In this document: positions 43,601 through 53,437 of the stretch, piece by piece
Position numbering within the stretch: the first letter of the stretch is position 1
Layout of the letters: each line of letters starts with the position of its first letter
Source: Neoarius graeffei
Taxonomy: Eukaryota; Chordata; Actinopteri; Siluriformes; Ariidae
NCBI RefSeq assembly: GCF_027579695.1
Contig: NC_083590.1
Coordinates: forward strand, 17,652,446-17,716,445
DNA: 64,000 bases
Direction: 5' to 3'
The notes under the pieces: generated by a model
Told to the model about the DNA's origin: nothing
What the model saw: the letters and a program-made list of their open reading frames with translations, nothing else
Databases searched by the model: none
Translations under genes and position numbers: made by a program

Positions 43601-45030
43601 GCTTTACAGTCACTAAAAAGGCATACCAAGTTTGATTAAAATCTGTGACGGTCCGGCCCCAAAGTGTCTGATTTCACATGGAATGATCCATTTTGGACAA
43701 AGAAAACAGGTGGTTTGAGGGGGAAGTGAAGGAAGAGGACAAATTAAAAATAATCACTGACATGAATTGATTTTCTTACCTGTTCATCCAGAGGCGCGAG
43801 GAGTGCTCTGAACTCTGACTCCTTCTTACTTCTGTATAGCTTCAGCAATGCTGGGGCGAACTTCTCCAATGCTGACTGGAATGTGGCCATAAGATGAACT
43901 TTTGTAATGCGATGAAACTCCCTGCAGATCTGCACAAACAGGATAAACACTTTGATTAAAGATCTGAAATACACAGCCAGCACACTAGTATCCACATCTA
44001 ACTCTAATATAGGTCATACAATACTCACCTCATCAGTCAGAAACATTGCTGGCCATCGTTCTTTAAATTCCTGGACAAGCGGCTGGACCTCAACTACTTC
44101 TCTACAGCGCAGAGAGAATGTAGAGTGCATTTTCTGCTGGATAAGAGAAGTGTCCATGTTTTTCTTCTTCATTTCCTCAATCATTTCCAACCTTTCTTCT
44201 TCCAGTGTTTCATTCGTTTGGCCCTCTGGATGGTCAGGGAGAAAGTTGATCTCTGCTCTTCTAGATTTCTTCAAGCTGAATTTTGCCACACCGTCTTCAC
44301 CAGACCTTTTTCAATTGATAGCCACCTCAGACATCCCAGCTTGACGTAATTTGAAGCGGTAGTTGCCCACTTTAAACCAAAGACTTGTGAGCCAAGCATC
44401 CCAGCCTGAACTAGGTTGCTCTTCGGTGAGGCATGGGTGCTTCCGGACAAGGGCAATGACTACAGACTCGACCTCATTTCTTGTGGGATACGGCTTGACT
44501 TCAAATATCGCCTGCACAAGTTTGCTTAAGATTTCTGATTTCACATCTCTCGGCACATCCAGGGGGACTTTAGTTTGGTGGTAGCTGTCATTAGCTTTTT
44601 GAAGACGCAGTTCAACATCTATGGAGAACTTAGGCACTTCAAATGGAGAGGGCCAGTGGGTTGCATCTTTTAAATGCTTGCTGGTAGTCGGCGAGGTCAT
44701 GGTGGAACTGGCAGCACTGCTATGACTTGCTGTGTCAAAAGATGACAGAGAGCCAGCATCAGAAGGATCAGTAGCAGTTATGATTTCCAAGGTGAACTCA
44801 TCATCCGAAATGACTTTTAGCACTGCTTTTCCGTCTGGCAACTCGTTTATGTCATGCAAATTACAAAGTGCATTCCCAAAATCAGGATCTTCATATTGTA
44901 TATCAAAACCATCTCTCAGTTCCAACTGGCTCTGGAGTATAGTCTTAAGATGGTCGACAGACTCAGGGAGACTGGGAAGGTTGATCCGCCTTGCCTTGTT
45001 GGGAGAGAGCAGCACACGCAACTGTATCAT
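40641..45030 (-). CDS. SAMD3-like protein gene (PB1-like N-terminus), four exons, one in-frame TGA
   Basis: Exons in order are 45030-44029, 43929-43780, 42349-42256 and about 40963-40641 (this last acceptor keeps the frame). The product would be about 523 residues. The N-terminus ([16 protein letters not shown], then [10 protein letters not shown]) is PB1-like. Next come [17 protein letters not shown], a [20 protein letters not shown] segment and a region with [12 protein letters not shown]. The last exon has [20 protein letters not shown] and ends LRGKMQK. Fish genomes hold many such sterile alpha motif domain-containing protein 3-like genes. A TGA codon at 44311 splits exon 1 but the same frame continues past it. 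A GC-rich origin or signal peptide is not seen. A remnant of the last exon occurs at 59819. Confidence 0.65.
41326..42220. mobile_element. Foldback of two Tc1-type transposase halves
   Basis: The plus strand from 41326 and the minus strand from 42204 encode the same N-terminal Tc1-like helix-turn-helix region ([19 protein letters not shown] and [19 protein letters not shown]), with [12 protein letters not shown] after. The arms meet near 41773, where GCCCTGTGCTCTTCAC faces its complement. It lies in intron 3 of the SAMD3-like gene. The catalytic region is absent. Confidence 0.75.
42440..42590 (-). repeat. Penelope-like 3' fragment
   Basis: The ends AGCAACTGGACTTC and GAAGTCCAGTTG are inverted, with CTTTCGGATGAATGAAAC in complement near 42482. 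It resembles the fragment at 28563-29103 and lies in a SAMD3-like intron. Confidence 0.4.
42771..43027. repeat. 257-bp palindrome
   Basis: Arms of 128 bp are exactly equidistant from 42899, with outer ends GGCCTCTGGT and its complement and a tight centre (GACATTCTGAATGTC). It is located in intron 2 of the SAMD3-like gene. Confidence 0.9.
43153..43533 (+). mobile_element. Full-length tRNA-derived SINE (381 bp)
   Basis: TGTACTATTCTC is duplicated at 43141-43152 and 43534-43545. A pol III A box (TGGTGTAGTGG, 43163) and B box (GGTTCGAGCCC, 43207) are intact. The 3' end is GATGAGATGAGATGA. This is the reference copy for the other copies in the window (7938, 30248, 33198, 56711, 61064). Confidence 0.92.
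43546..43779. other. SAMD3-like intron remainder
   Basis: Unique-looking intron DNA after the SINE up to the exon at 43780; nothing else supported. Confidence 0.4.
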
Positions 45031-45616
45031 CTATGAGAAAGCAGAAAAAACAGAGGTATTAGTATCTCATCGTTTCATGTGTTATTGACTTACATTTTAC
45101 AGACTTCTTAAGTGACACTGACATGTGTTTTTGTTAGTATCAGGGCATATTAAACTGCATAGTACTATGGACCAAAAATATATCTCCAGGTTTCAATTTC
45201 TGTAACCAACATCAATGCTTGAACAATTAAACTAGAAAGTTCCTCCAAATAAAATGTGCACATTACATTACAATGTAGGACCCTTACACATTGAATAACA
45301 AAATCAAAACATCAACTATGTGCAGGCTTTCAATAGTTTAAAAAAAAAAACCTTAAAACTATTAAAATCATGAAACTTAACTTCAGTAATCTGAAGTGAG
45401 TCAATTTTCTGACATTTCATTCTAATTACACATAAATATAACACTGAGGAAAAGTGAAGGTGGTTTCATATAGCACATCTTTTCTGCCTGTGCTTACTGT
45501 GAAAAGACAAATGATTACATATAAAAATGTCTATTCACACTGTGCACAACGCTCACTACTGTACAATATTAAATGCATCCTTACATGACTTCACAGAGTT
45601 AATTTACCAAAGGTGC
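45031..45616. other. Spacer between the two genes of the CACTA-like element
   Basis: A/T-rich; contains the promoter or leader of the SAMD3-like gene by position, but no box can be named. The acceptor-like CTCATAG just before the ATG suggests a 5' leader exon upstream. Confidence 0.35.
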
Positions 45617-48600
45617 TTAATGTAAAAGAAATACTTTTGGAGTAACAACATGACCCCCAACTTTGTAAGCAACCAATGGATGGAAATCATTCAACACCTC
45701 AAGGCCAAGGACACAAACATCATCATAGTTGCTCTCTTCAATTATGTATGACCGCAAATGGTCTGTGTACCATAGACCCCGAAGCCGCCGCCAGGCGCCG
45801 CTAAAACCGCCATTTAGAATTTGAGCCGCCGCCAGCCAATAATTTTGTAAGCCAATTTGAGCTGCTATCTAATAAAATTTGGCTGAGCCACTAAGAATTG
45901 TGTACATCAAATAATGGGTTTATCCACATCATGAGCTACAAGAAAAGTGACACAAACATGATCAACTGTACACACTAGTAGTAACACAATAGAGACGTAT
46001 AGGCATACACTGTAGAGATTTAGAACTGATATCACAGCACAGAGAGCCACCACAAGCTTGCCGTTGTGACTACCTGTCTGGCTTCCCGCCCCTCACACCG
46101 TTACCACGATACACTGGGGAACCCGGGAACCCACCCAGAGCATCAATCGACTCCGATATCGACGAGATGGCTGCATTCTTTGCCGCTGCTGAGGGAAAGT
46201 GTAAAGGTATTTTTTTTTGTTTGTTTGTTTGTTTCACATACTTCGAGATTGATTAAAAAAAAAAAAAAAGTACTCCACCACTCTACTTTCATCATAGTAA
46301 GATAGCTGCCAGTCCTTCACTGGTCATTGCTAGTGAGAGTAGATAGCTAGATGCCTTCCTCGAACAATCCAGATTAGCTTATTATTAGCACTGAACTACA
46401 ATCTTGCTAGATTTATATTTACAATGAAGTAAGAGACCAGGGGACCTGTGGTAATTTGCTATTTATTCCCCCCATTTGTTTGATCCGTTCGCCCGGATAT
46501 ATGCCACACAGTGACGTCCAGTATCAGCCATTTGTAGCCATAAACATTTTGGTGGCTGCAGCAGCCATTAAGGTTTTGGCTGAGTCAGCTAGCCAGCCAA
46601 TAATTTCATCAGCCAGCCATTATCCTGAAAACAAACGGCTTCGGGGTCTAGTGTACCAGGATGTGACTTTCTTGCAAAGGTAAGAAACCTCTTTGTCAAT
46701 TACAACACATTTCAAAATCTTGTAGAATTCAGGTAAGCCATCACAATGCCCTGCAGAAATAATCATACCTGATGAGTAGCAAATTCCATGCAGGCAAACA
46801 TCATTACAGAGGGACACGGAATCTGTGTTTGTGTATTTTTGCTCAACTGCAGTCCTAAGGGATGCTTCCAAAGGACACGTTAAGAAAGGTTCAGCACTCT
46901 GTATGTACACAGACTGTTTAAATAGTGCACCACAGTCAAGATAAAAAGCCATCATTTCCTGATGCTTCACTGCAAGCGTAAGAAGCACATTTTTGAAATT
47001 ATGGGTGTCATGCACCACACTTTTGAAGTAACTGTGCTTCGCTTCAAAGCGCATTGTCCACAAAGACACCAGCGGCCCAAAGCAGCGAATCAAATGGGGA
47101 TAATGATCCACAAAGTGATGCTTAGGTCGAAAGGAAAAGTCAGGGAATGTGCCTGCAAGCAACTTCTTGTGGTCATTAATCAGACTCTCCATGTAACACA
47201 ACGTTTCCTCTGAAAACGAGGCACAGACAGCCAACTCAACAATGACCTTCAAATCCATAAGAATTTCCCAAGCAGGGTCATGTTCTGGAATTCTGTGGCC
47301 AATCATCAGTGGGAGCAAACGTAGCAGAGCCCAATTTTCATGGCCGTTCCCACCTACTAAACCCTTCGCAAAGCATGACTTTGCTATGACCTTTGGTTTG
47401 TTACTTTTGTCAGAGTCTTTGTATGGAAAAGTCTTGATGTATCTGTTAAGCTCGTCATGTGAAAGAAAACCTTTGGCAATTAAAGACTGCAAACAAACAG
47501 CCAATTCTGTTGGTACGATCCCTTCGAAAAGTTCATGCAAGACATCGGGGGGAAATCCAGTGACTGGGTGAAAGTAGGACAACCGCTTGCTCAGAGGACA
47601 TTCCATCTTCACACCCCAGACATTTTGCCTGCTACTACAACTCTGTAATTCCTCAACAAATGAGTTGTGTCCTTCAACTGTTCGTAACATGAAGTCCCTG
47701 CTCTTTGTGTTCTTGATTTCAGTCTTGCTAATCAAACAGAATCTGCAAAATTTCTCTGCATTGAAACTTTCCTGAAATCCTGCCAGACTATTTGCACCTA
47801 GATTATCTGCGCAAACACAAAAAACTGTCCCTTTCAAGTACTGTGCAAGGGCAGGGACAAAAACCCCTGTCTGCTCCAAATTGTGTAAGTCCTTTGTTAA
47901 AGGACTGAGAAATTTGTCAAAGCCAAATGTTGCTACATCAACACTTTTTCCCAGTGCAGCAAGCTGAATTGAATGAAGGTTAGATTGATACTTGGGTGGC
48001 AAGTTCAGTAGTACCCAGTACACAGCAACAATTTTGTGAACTTTCCTGGACGTACCTAATGGGTTGCACAACTCCAATTCATCCATGTATAGCCCCAGTG
48101 AAATGTAATCTCCTTCACTCAGTAGTTCATTATTTTTGTAATAATGACCATCTTGGAATGATTTCAGATATCCAGGAGTAGAATCATAATTGAACACCAA
48201 CATGTCCAAAAAGTTAGCATTACTTAAAAGACTGGCAAGGGTATCCAACACAGACACATAAACAAAAGAATTGTTTTGTGTCCTGTCGTAAAGATACTCT
48301 GTTGGCATCAGAACTGAAAAGTGTTCTTTAAAGTACAAATTTCGCCTGTATGCTGTGGACAGACTACCTCGGTCTGATGTGGTGTAACTGAGAGGATTTG
48401 ACTTGAATAGAACATCGGAAACTTCCCGTAGGATAGCTGCATCATTGTATATATTGTGCCTGATCAGTATTTCCTTAATTTCTTTCACAATATTGGCATT
48501 AGATAACTGCTGAATATCACACAGCTCTTTTATGATGATCTGAGTGGCATCTTTGGAGACATGCAGAACTGTTTGCATCGACAGAAATAAAGCTGCCAGT

Positions 48601-49181
48601 TTGTGCTCAAGAGTGTCACTTTCAAAATTCTCAACCTCACAATTTGACACCTCTATCTCTGGATTGTGAACAACAAAAGAGGAGGGGCCTTCATCCCCAT
48701 CACCACAGTCACTGTAACAACTAGATCCTAATTCTGTATCAACATCACCTGTTTTACCTATGGTAGAAACGGCTGACTTTAGGTCTCTGGCTGTATGATT
48801 TTTGTGCTTCCTGCTTTTGTGATTGGCAAAGTTGGTGAACTTATTTGTTTTATAGGCACAGCCAACAAATGGACATGTTACAAGTTCACCACTCTTCAAA
48901 TGTCTTCCGAGATGACTAAAAAATGCACTTAAACTGCAGACATCTTTGAAAGCACAATGCTCACAACTGAAATTTGATGTGGTGTGAATTGTATGGGTTT
49001 TTTTATGGTAGCGTGAAAGATGAGATTTTAGAGTACTTGATGAGCGGAAGGTGCACACACAGTCAGGATAGAGGCAAGGCCAATTCTTACCTTGATGACC
49101 CCCTGCGTGTCTCAGGCGATAATGTTTCAGCAGGGTCTGGACATCCGGGTGGATGAATTTACACACACTGCATTGCATCAC
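45617..49181 (-). pseudogene. Zinc-finger transposase-like gene, disrupted by a hAT-type insertion
   Basis: The frame from 49181 runs 841 codons to 46659 and continues after the inserted element to a stop at 45617, about 892 residues in all before disruption. The N-terminus has four C2H2 fingers (CSVC..H..H, CLYPDC, CEHC, CPFVGC; residues about 4-126). A long central part follows. Candidate acidic residues are Asp459 in ADNLGANSLAG, Asp546 in FPPDVLHELFEG and Glu713 in MRFEAKHSYF. The FPPDVLHELFEG signature resembles Transposase_21-like enzymes of CACTA elements. The insertion replaces the normal end with about ten foreign residues and a stop, so this copy is probably inactive. Confidence 0.65.
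45773..46650. mobile_element. 878-bp hAT-like non-autonomous element
   Basis: Inverted termini TAGACCCCGAAGCCG; the octamer GTGTACCA is duplicated at 45765-45772 and 46651-46658. Subterminal GCCGCCGCCAG and GCCAGCCAATAATTT repeats are present at both ends. It lies inside the transposase-like gene. Confidence 0.88.
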
Positions 49182-49640
49182 GAAAAAACATGGGGAAACT
49201 AGTTAGTTTAATTAAGGCGGTTAAAACCCAACAATGAAGAATAAAAACAGATCTGACTATCAACAGAATCTGGAGCAAAACCATTCAAACAATTCAAATA
49301 TAATACTTTTATAATTTAGAGTACAGTTTTGGCATTTTAAGTGTTTGGCAGTCGGAAAGCATTAGCAGGAAACACTGCCATCTTAAACATCACACATTGC
49401 ACCTAGCCTCATTTCATGAATGTTAAAATAGCCTGCTTTTTGTTGATGAGGCTTATGTGAAGTAGGAAATGGATCGTAAGCTTGCTATACTTCTGTTATA
49501 TTGGTATGGTGACCGAACCAAAATTGTTGTAATTATTATAATTAAAGTAACACTATTATTGTGCAAGCACACTCACTAAACTGCGAACCACGGGACGCAC
49601 AAGCTTTCAATGGCGCCACATTTGCCTAAAATGCCCAGAC
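49182..49640. other. 5' region of the zinc-finger gene
   Basis: Upstream non-coding sequence; no clear core promoter motif. Confidence 0.35.
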
Positions 49641-49648
49641 ATTAAGGT

Positions 49649-50571
49649 CAGGGGCGTGTTTAGCCTATTTTTGGGGGTGCTCAAGCACCCCCGAAAACAA
49701 GCTCAGCACCCCCTAGCTCAGCACCCTCAAAAACACTGTTTTTGGATGTAATTTTCAGAAATATGTGCCCTTGCGCACTGCGCAATGAATGTGTGCGCGG
49801 GCGTGTGTGTGTTCTTGAAGTCACCTGTTACGTGATAGTTCTATGAGCAGTAAAATACCTCTCCTCCTTGTGTCCCCTCTGATTGGGTTGCCTGTCCGCG
49901 CGAGTGCTTGCTACGACATGGTGTTTTTTGTTTTTTTTTTACTGGATTCCACGCCGATGAGGAACTCGAAGTAGCACCTCAGTATTACTGGCATAGCGAG
50001 ATGTGAAGGTACGGACTGGAGTTACAATTGTTAAACACAACACAATAATATGCATAAATGCAATATTGATGTTCCCTGGTCTATGAACAGAATGATAAAA
50101 ACGACATTTATCATCCATATCGAGATACTTTTGTGCAGAGCTGTACAAGTGCTACGGTGCTAGACCACCGTGTGTTAGTCAATTTTATTTAATGTAACAT
50201 AGCGTTTACTAATGTAAACTAATGTAAAATCATAATAATACACACTATTATTACACAATAACACATTAACAATTACCACTGTTCAAAATGAATAGCTCCA
50301 ACATTACAAATGCAGTAGTAGGTCTTGTTTAGTTAAAAATATAACGTAAATATTTGTGTCAGTGGTTGTAAATGTGTAGATATCATAGTTTATTGGGTCA
50401 GCTTCTGTTAAAACATTGCATAAGTCTAGTCTTGTCTAGTCTAGTCTTCTTGTCTAGTTAAGTCTAGTCTAAATGCGGAATAAACGTGGAAACACTGTCG
50501 TTCAAGCCAGGTGCCTCTGTCAGCTCTGGGGGCTAAGCACCCCCAAAGATCAGATGCTAGAATCGCCCCTG
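49649..50571. mobile_element. 923-bp hAT-like non-autonomous element
   Basis: Termini CAGGGGCG and CGCCCCTG, with ATTAAGGT duplicated at 49641-49648 and 50572-50579. The left subterminal region has GGGGGTGCTCAAGCACCCCC, a hairpin; CTAAGCACCCCC is repeated at the right. No transposase. Confidence 0.85.
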
Positions 50572-50579
50572 ATTAAGGT

Positions 50580-51418
50580 CCTGACTAACGTCGGTGAAAT
50601 AAACAAGTAGTCGGTCTCCATTGTGATAGAACAAACAAGCATTTATGTGCCACCTTTTCCTGCTCTAACAGTAGAACCTAGACATAATACGAGTCCCGTT
50701 CGTTTATGCTTTTCTAATTTAGACTGAGGCCAACGTTAATCAAGCTAACGTCGAGGGGGGGAGACCTTCCACGCTAACGACAAGTGCAACCCACGTTTTC
50801 AATTAGCCACCTAGAGCCTTCAACAGACCCTTTTGCAGCAGGCAATATAACAGTTGTTTGAATCAACATGAATAAAGTGAAATTACAACTGAACATAGAT
50901 GCCCTCCTACACATCAATAGTCAATATATCAATAAGCCTCATCAACAGAAAGCAGGCTTTTAACATTCATAAACTGAGGTAAAACTAGCCGGTCATTTCA
51001 GAACGGACTGTACAAGGATATAGGCTAGATAAGTTTTGTACTTCACATAAAACAGGTGCAATGTTGATTAGTTTATCGATTATTTTTGAGTGGTAAAAGA
51101 TTAACCTTCGTTCCTGATGATGACGTGAGGGATGAGCTTCTGAATTTGATCCACTTCCAAAAGCGTGCGTGGAGTGCTGTCTCTAGTGCCCCTCGAGCCG
51201 CTTCGGACATTATCAGCCCCTGTGGCTCGGGGAAACCCCGTTGCGTGCCCCGTTTTTTCCAGACAAGTTGAGCTCACTTAGTTATAGAAGTCTCCAGATG
51301 AATACATTCAGAACTTGATATGACTTCTTATTGCGAGTTAATAGTGTTTTCTTGTCATCTTAGTTCTGTTTACTCATATCAACGTGTGGGCAGAAAAAAA
51401 TGAAGTTCTATTTTTTTT
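50580..51418. other. Left-over 5' end of the CACTA-like element
   Basis: No gene seen. A short plus frame at 51086 is not supported by any motif. Confidence 0.35.
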
Positions 51419-51424
51419 ACAGTG

Positions 51425-51609
51425 TACGGTAATAAGTCCGTTTCGAAAGTTCACAGACGAGCTCAGGTAGTTCGGATAAGTGAACGTTTGCCCACACAAC
51501 TTCGTGCAGGCTGTGCTTGGGGATTAAAGGAGGCTGCAGACAGAGCAGGTTGAATTGGCTGCAGATCCGCCTGAACTTACTTGCAGGTCGAGTTTGACTA
51601 TCACGCCCT
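51425..51609. other. Unique flank between two transposons
   Basis: Right flank of the CACTA-like element; nothing recognised. Confidence 0.35.
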
Positions 51610-51829
51610 CCAGGGCCCTGTACTACGAACGGAGGTTAACCTACCCAGAAGTAACCCAGGGTTCCCCCGCTAAACCGGGGTTGACAAAGCCTGGTTATCT
51701 TGTTTGGGGTTAAACGGTACTACGACGCCAGTTATGAAGTTGATTTGTTGAACCTGGTTTAACCTAATCAGGGTTAATGCGCGTTCACGTTAAAGGGGAG
51801 GTTATCAGCGCAAATCCCCACTGTTCACA

Positions 51830-51988
51830 ATGGCACGGCCGCCGCACTTCACGGAGGAAGAATGCGCTGTCAGAATGCAAAGCTACGAGGAGTTCAAAAC
51901 AACATTAAGAGCAAAATCTAACACAGCGGCTGCCAATAAGGAGCAGCAAGCATGTTGGCAACGAATTGCCGATCGGGTAAATGCGCAA
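51830..51988 (+). CDS. NAIF1-like Myb/SANT DNA-binding exon of a Harbinger-like element
   Basis: It starts MARPPHFTEEECAVRMQSYE, then FKTTLRAKSNTAAANKE and WQRIADRVNAQ. This is the N-terminal Myb/SANT-like domain shared by NAIF1 and the second protein of Harbinger transposons. A GTACAT donor follows at 51989. It probably continues in the exon-like segment at 52255-52320. The reading frame is open, unlike the frameshifted copy at 21308. Confidence 0.7.
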
Positions 51989-52254
51989 GTACATTCTCCC
52001 TTCTACATGTTCCAGAACAGAAGTATAGGGTGAGAGAAGCTTCATGATCAATCACAAGTCACAGAAAATGGTCCTTCGACGTGGCCCCAGTCATATATAG
52101 CTTGTTTAATGTCCGAAAAATCCTGAATAAAATTTGGTATGGTAAATTCATGGAGTAGCCTACTTAAGCTGATATGTGCACAGTCACATGAATTAGGATG
52201 ACTGACTGTTCAGTCCCTTTGACTAAGTTGGTGTCGGTCCTGTGAACATTTCAG

Positions 52255-52320
52255 AGGCAACAGCAGCGCCAAACGCACCTGGCAACAGGTGAAAATGAAA
52301 TATAAAAACATCATTCATAA
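52255..52320 (+). CDS. Second exon-like segment of the NAIF1-like protein
   Basis: After a TTTCAG acceptor the segment encodes NSSAKRTWQQVKMKYKNII followed by a GTGTGT donor. KRTWQQVKMKYKNI is a signature of the NAIF1-like Myb/SANT domain. The phase does not join cleanly to the GT donor at 51989, so the exact junction is unresolved or the copy is decayed. The same segment occurs at about 21730-21800. Confidence 0.55.
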
Positions 52321-53437
52321 TGGTGTGTGTGCGTGCAAGCAAGCATTCATTTGCCTTTTATTTATTCAAGTTTTATCTGTTTGCCTAATAGTTCAAATTG
52401 TTTTGTATATAGTTTATAATGTTGTTGTGATATTAATGATAATATTGTGGGAAAACTACTTTGCATTTAATTTATTCTATCGTCATTTTGTTTGTTCTAT
52501 TTTTGTGTATTTTATTTATTTGTTTGTCTAGTTGTATCTATTTTTCTAATTTTTTGCATTAATAGTTTGTTTTTCCTATTAAAATAATCTTTTCTTGTTA
52601 TAACTATTTCTGACTATTTAGTTGTATCTTTTATTACAATTTCAATATTTTTAATATAGAAAGTGTTTTTTTCTATTAAAATGTTCTTGTGTGATAACTA
52701 GTTCTTGTTATATTTATTGTAGTTGTATCTATTTTGTATCTCAGACTTAAATATTTCTGTAAAACAAGTGTTTTTCTATAAAATATCCTTGCGTTCTTGG
52801 TAATTCTTGAGTGTTTTTTTTTTTTTTTTTTTTACAGAAAAGCCGTTCTGCATGGACATTCATTGAAGCCCTCATTGTTTTTTAATGATTATTTATGAGT
52901 GTTTAGGGGTTACAATAATGTAAGTCTAGGTTGCTTTATATAAAAGGTATGTCCAGAAATATTGATGTCACTGTCTAAGCAGAGGGATCTGGCTTCTTTA
53001 GACGCTGTCTTCTTAAAACTGAATAAATATTTAAAAAGAGCCAAATGAGCCAGTCTTTTAAACGGCTCTTTTCAAAGAACGGATCACAAAGATGCGGATC
53101 CCATCAAAGAGCCATAAATCCCATCTCTAATCTGCGCTCCGATATCGCACGGGTCATCCAGGTACGCTGGCATTGTCTCTAGAGGAAATGTCGGTGGAGA
53201 GGTGGTGTTTAAAAAGGGTGTGGTTAATCGGAAACCTCGGGTTAACCAAGAACATAACCTGAGACGAGCAGGTTTGAGATGCAGCGTAAGTTGCCATGGC
53301 AGCATACCTCGGTTTGAACATAGCCAACTTTCGTAGTAGCCTATGGGTTAATCGGGAAGTTACGCTGCACGTGATCAAGTTACTCTCGAAGTTACCCTGG
53401 TAAGCCAGAAAACCCGCTTCGTAGTACAGGGCCCAGG

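Larger units (their letters stand above)
39767..51424 (-). mobile_element. 11.7-kb CACTA-like DNA transposon with two genes
   Basis: The ends are CACTGTAAAAAAA and TTTTTTTTACAGTG, with TA on both outer sides; the inverted match extends to CCGTACACTG, so the duplication size is uncertain. Between them, on the minus strand, are a zinc-finger transposase-like gene (49181-45617) and a SAMD3-like gene (45030-40641). Several later insertions sit inside: hAT-like elements, a SINE, a Tc1-derived foldback and a palindrome. An AT dinucleotide run is at 39787-39854. I infer one element because both genes share orientation and lie inside matching termini. Confidence 0.6.
51615..53432 (+). mobile_element. 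Harbinger-like element, copy B, 5-bp CCAGG target duplication
   Basis: Same GCCCTGTACTACGAA termini as 21093-22918. CCAGG is duplicated at 51610-51614 and 53433-53437. The two copies are near-identical over their length, differing mainly by small indels in A/T-rich DNA. It encodes the NAIF1-like exons but no transposase. Confidence 0.88.
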
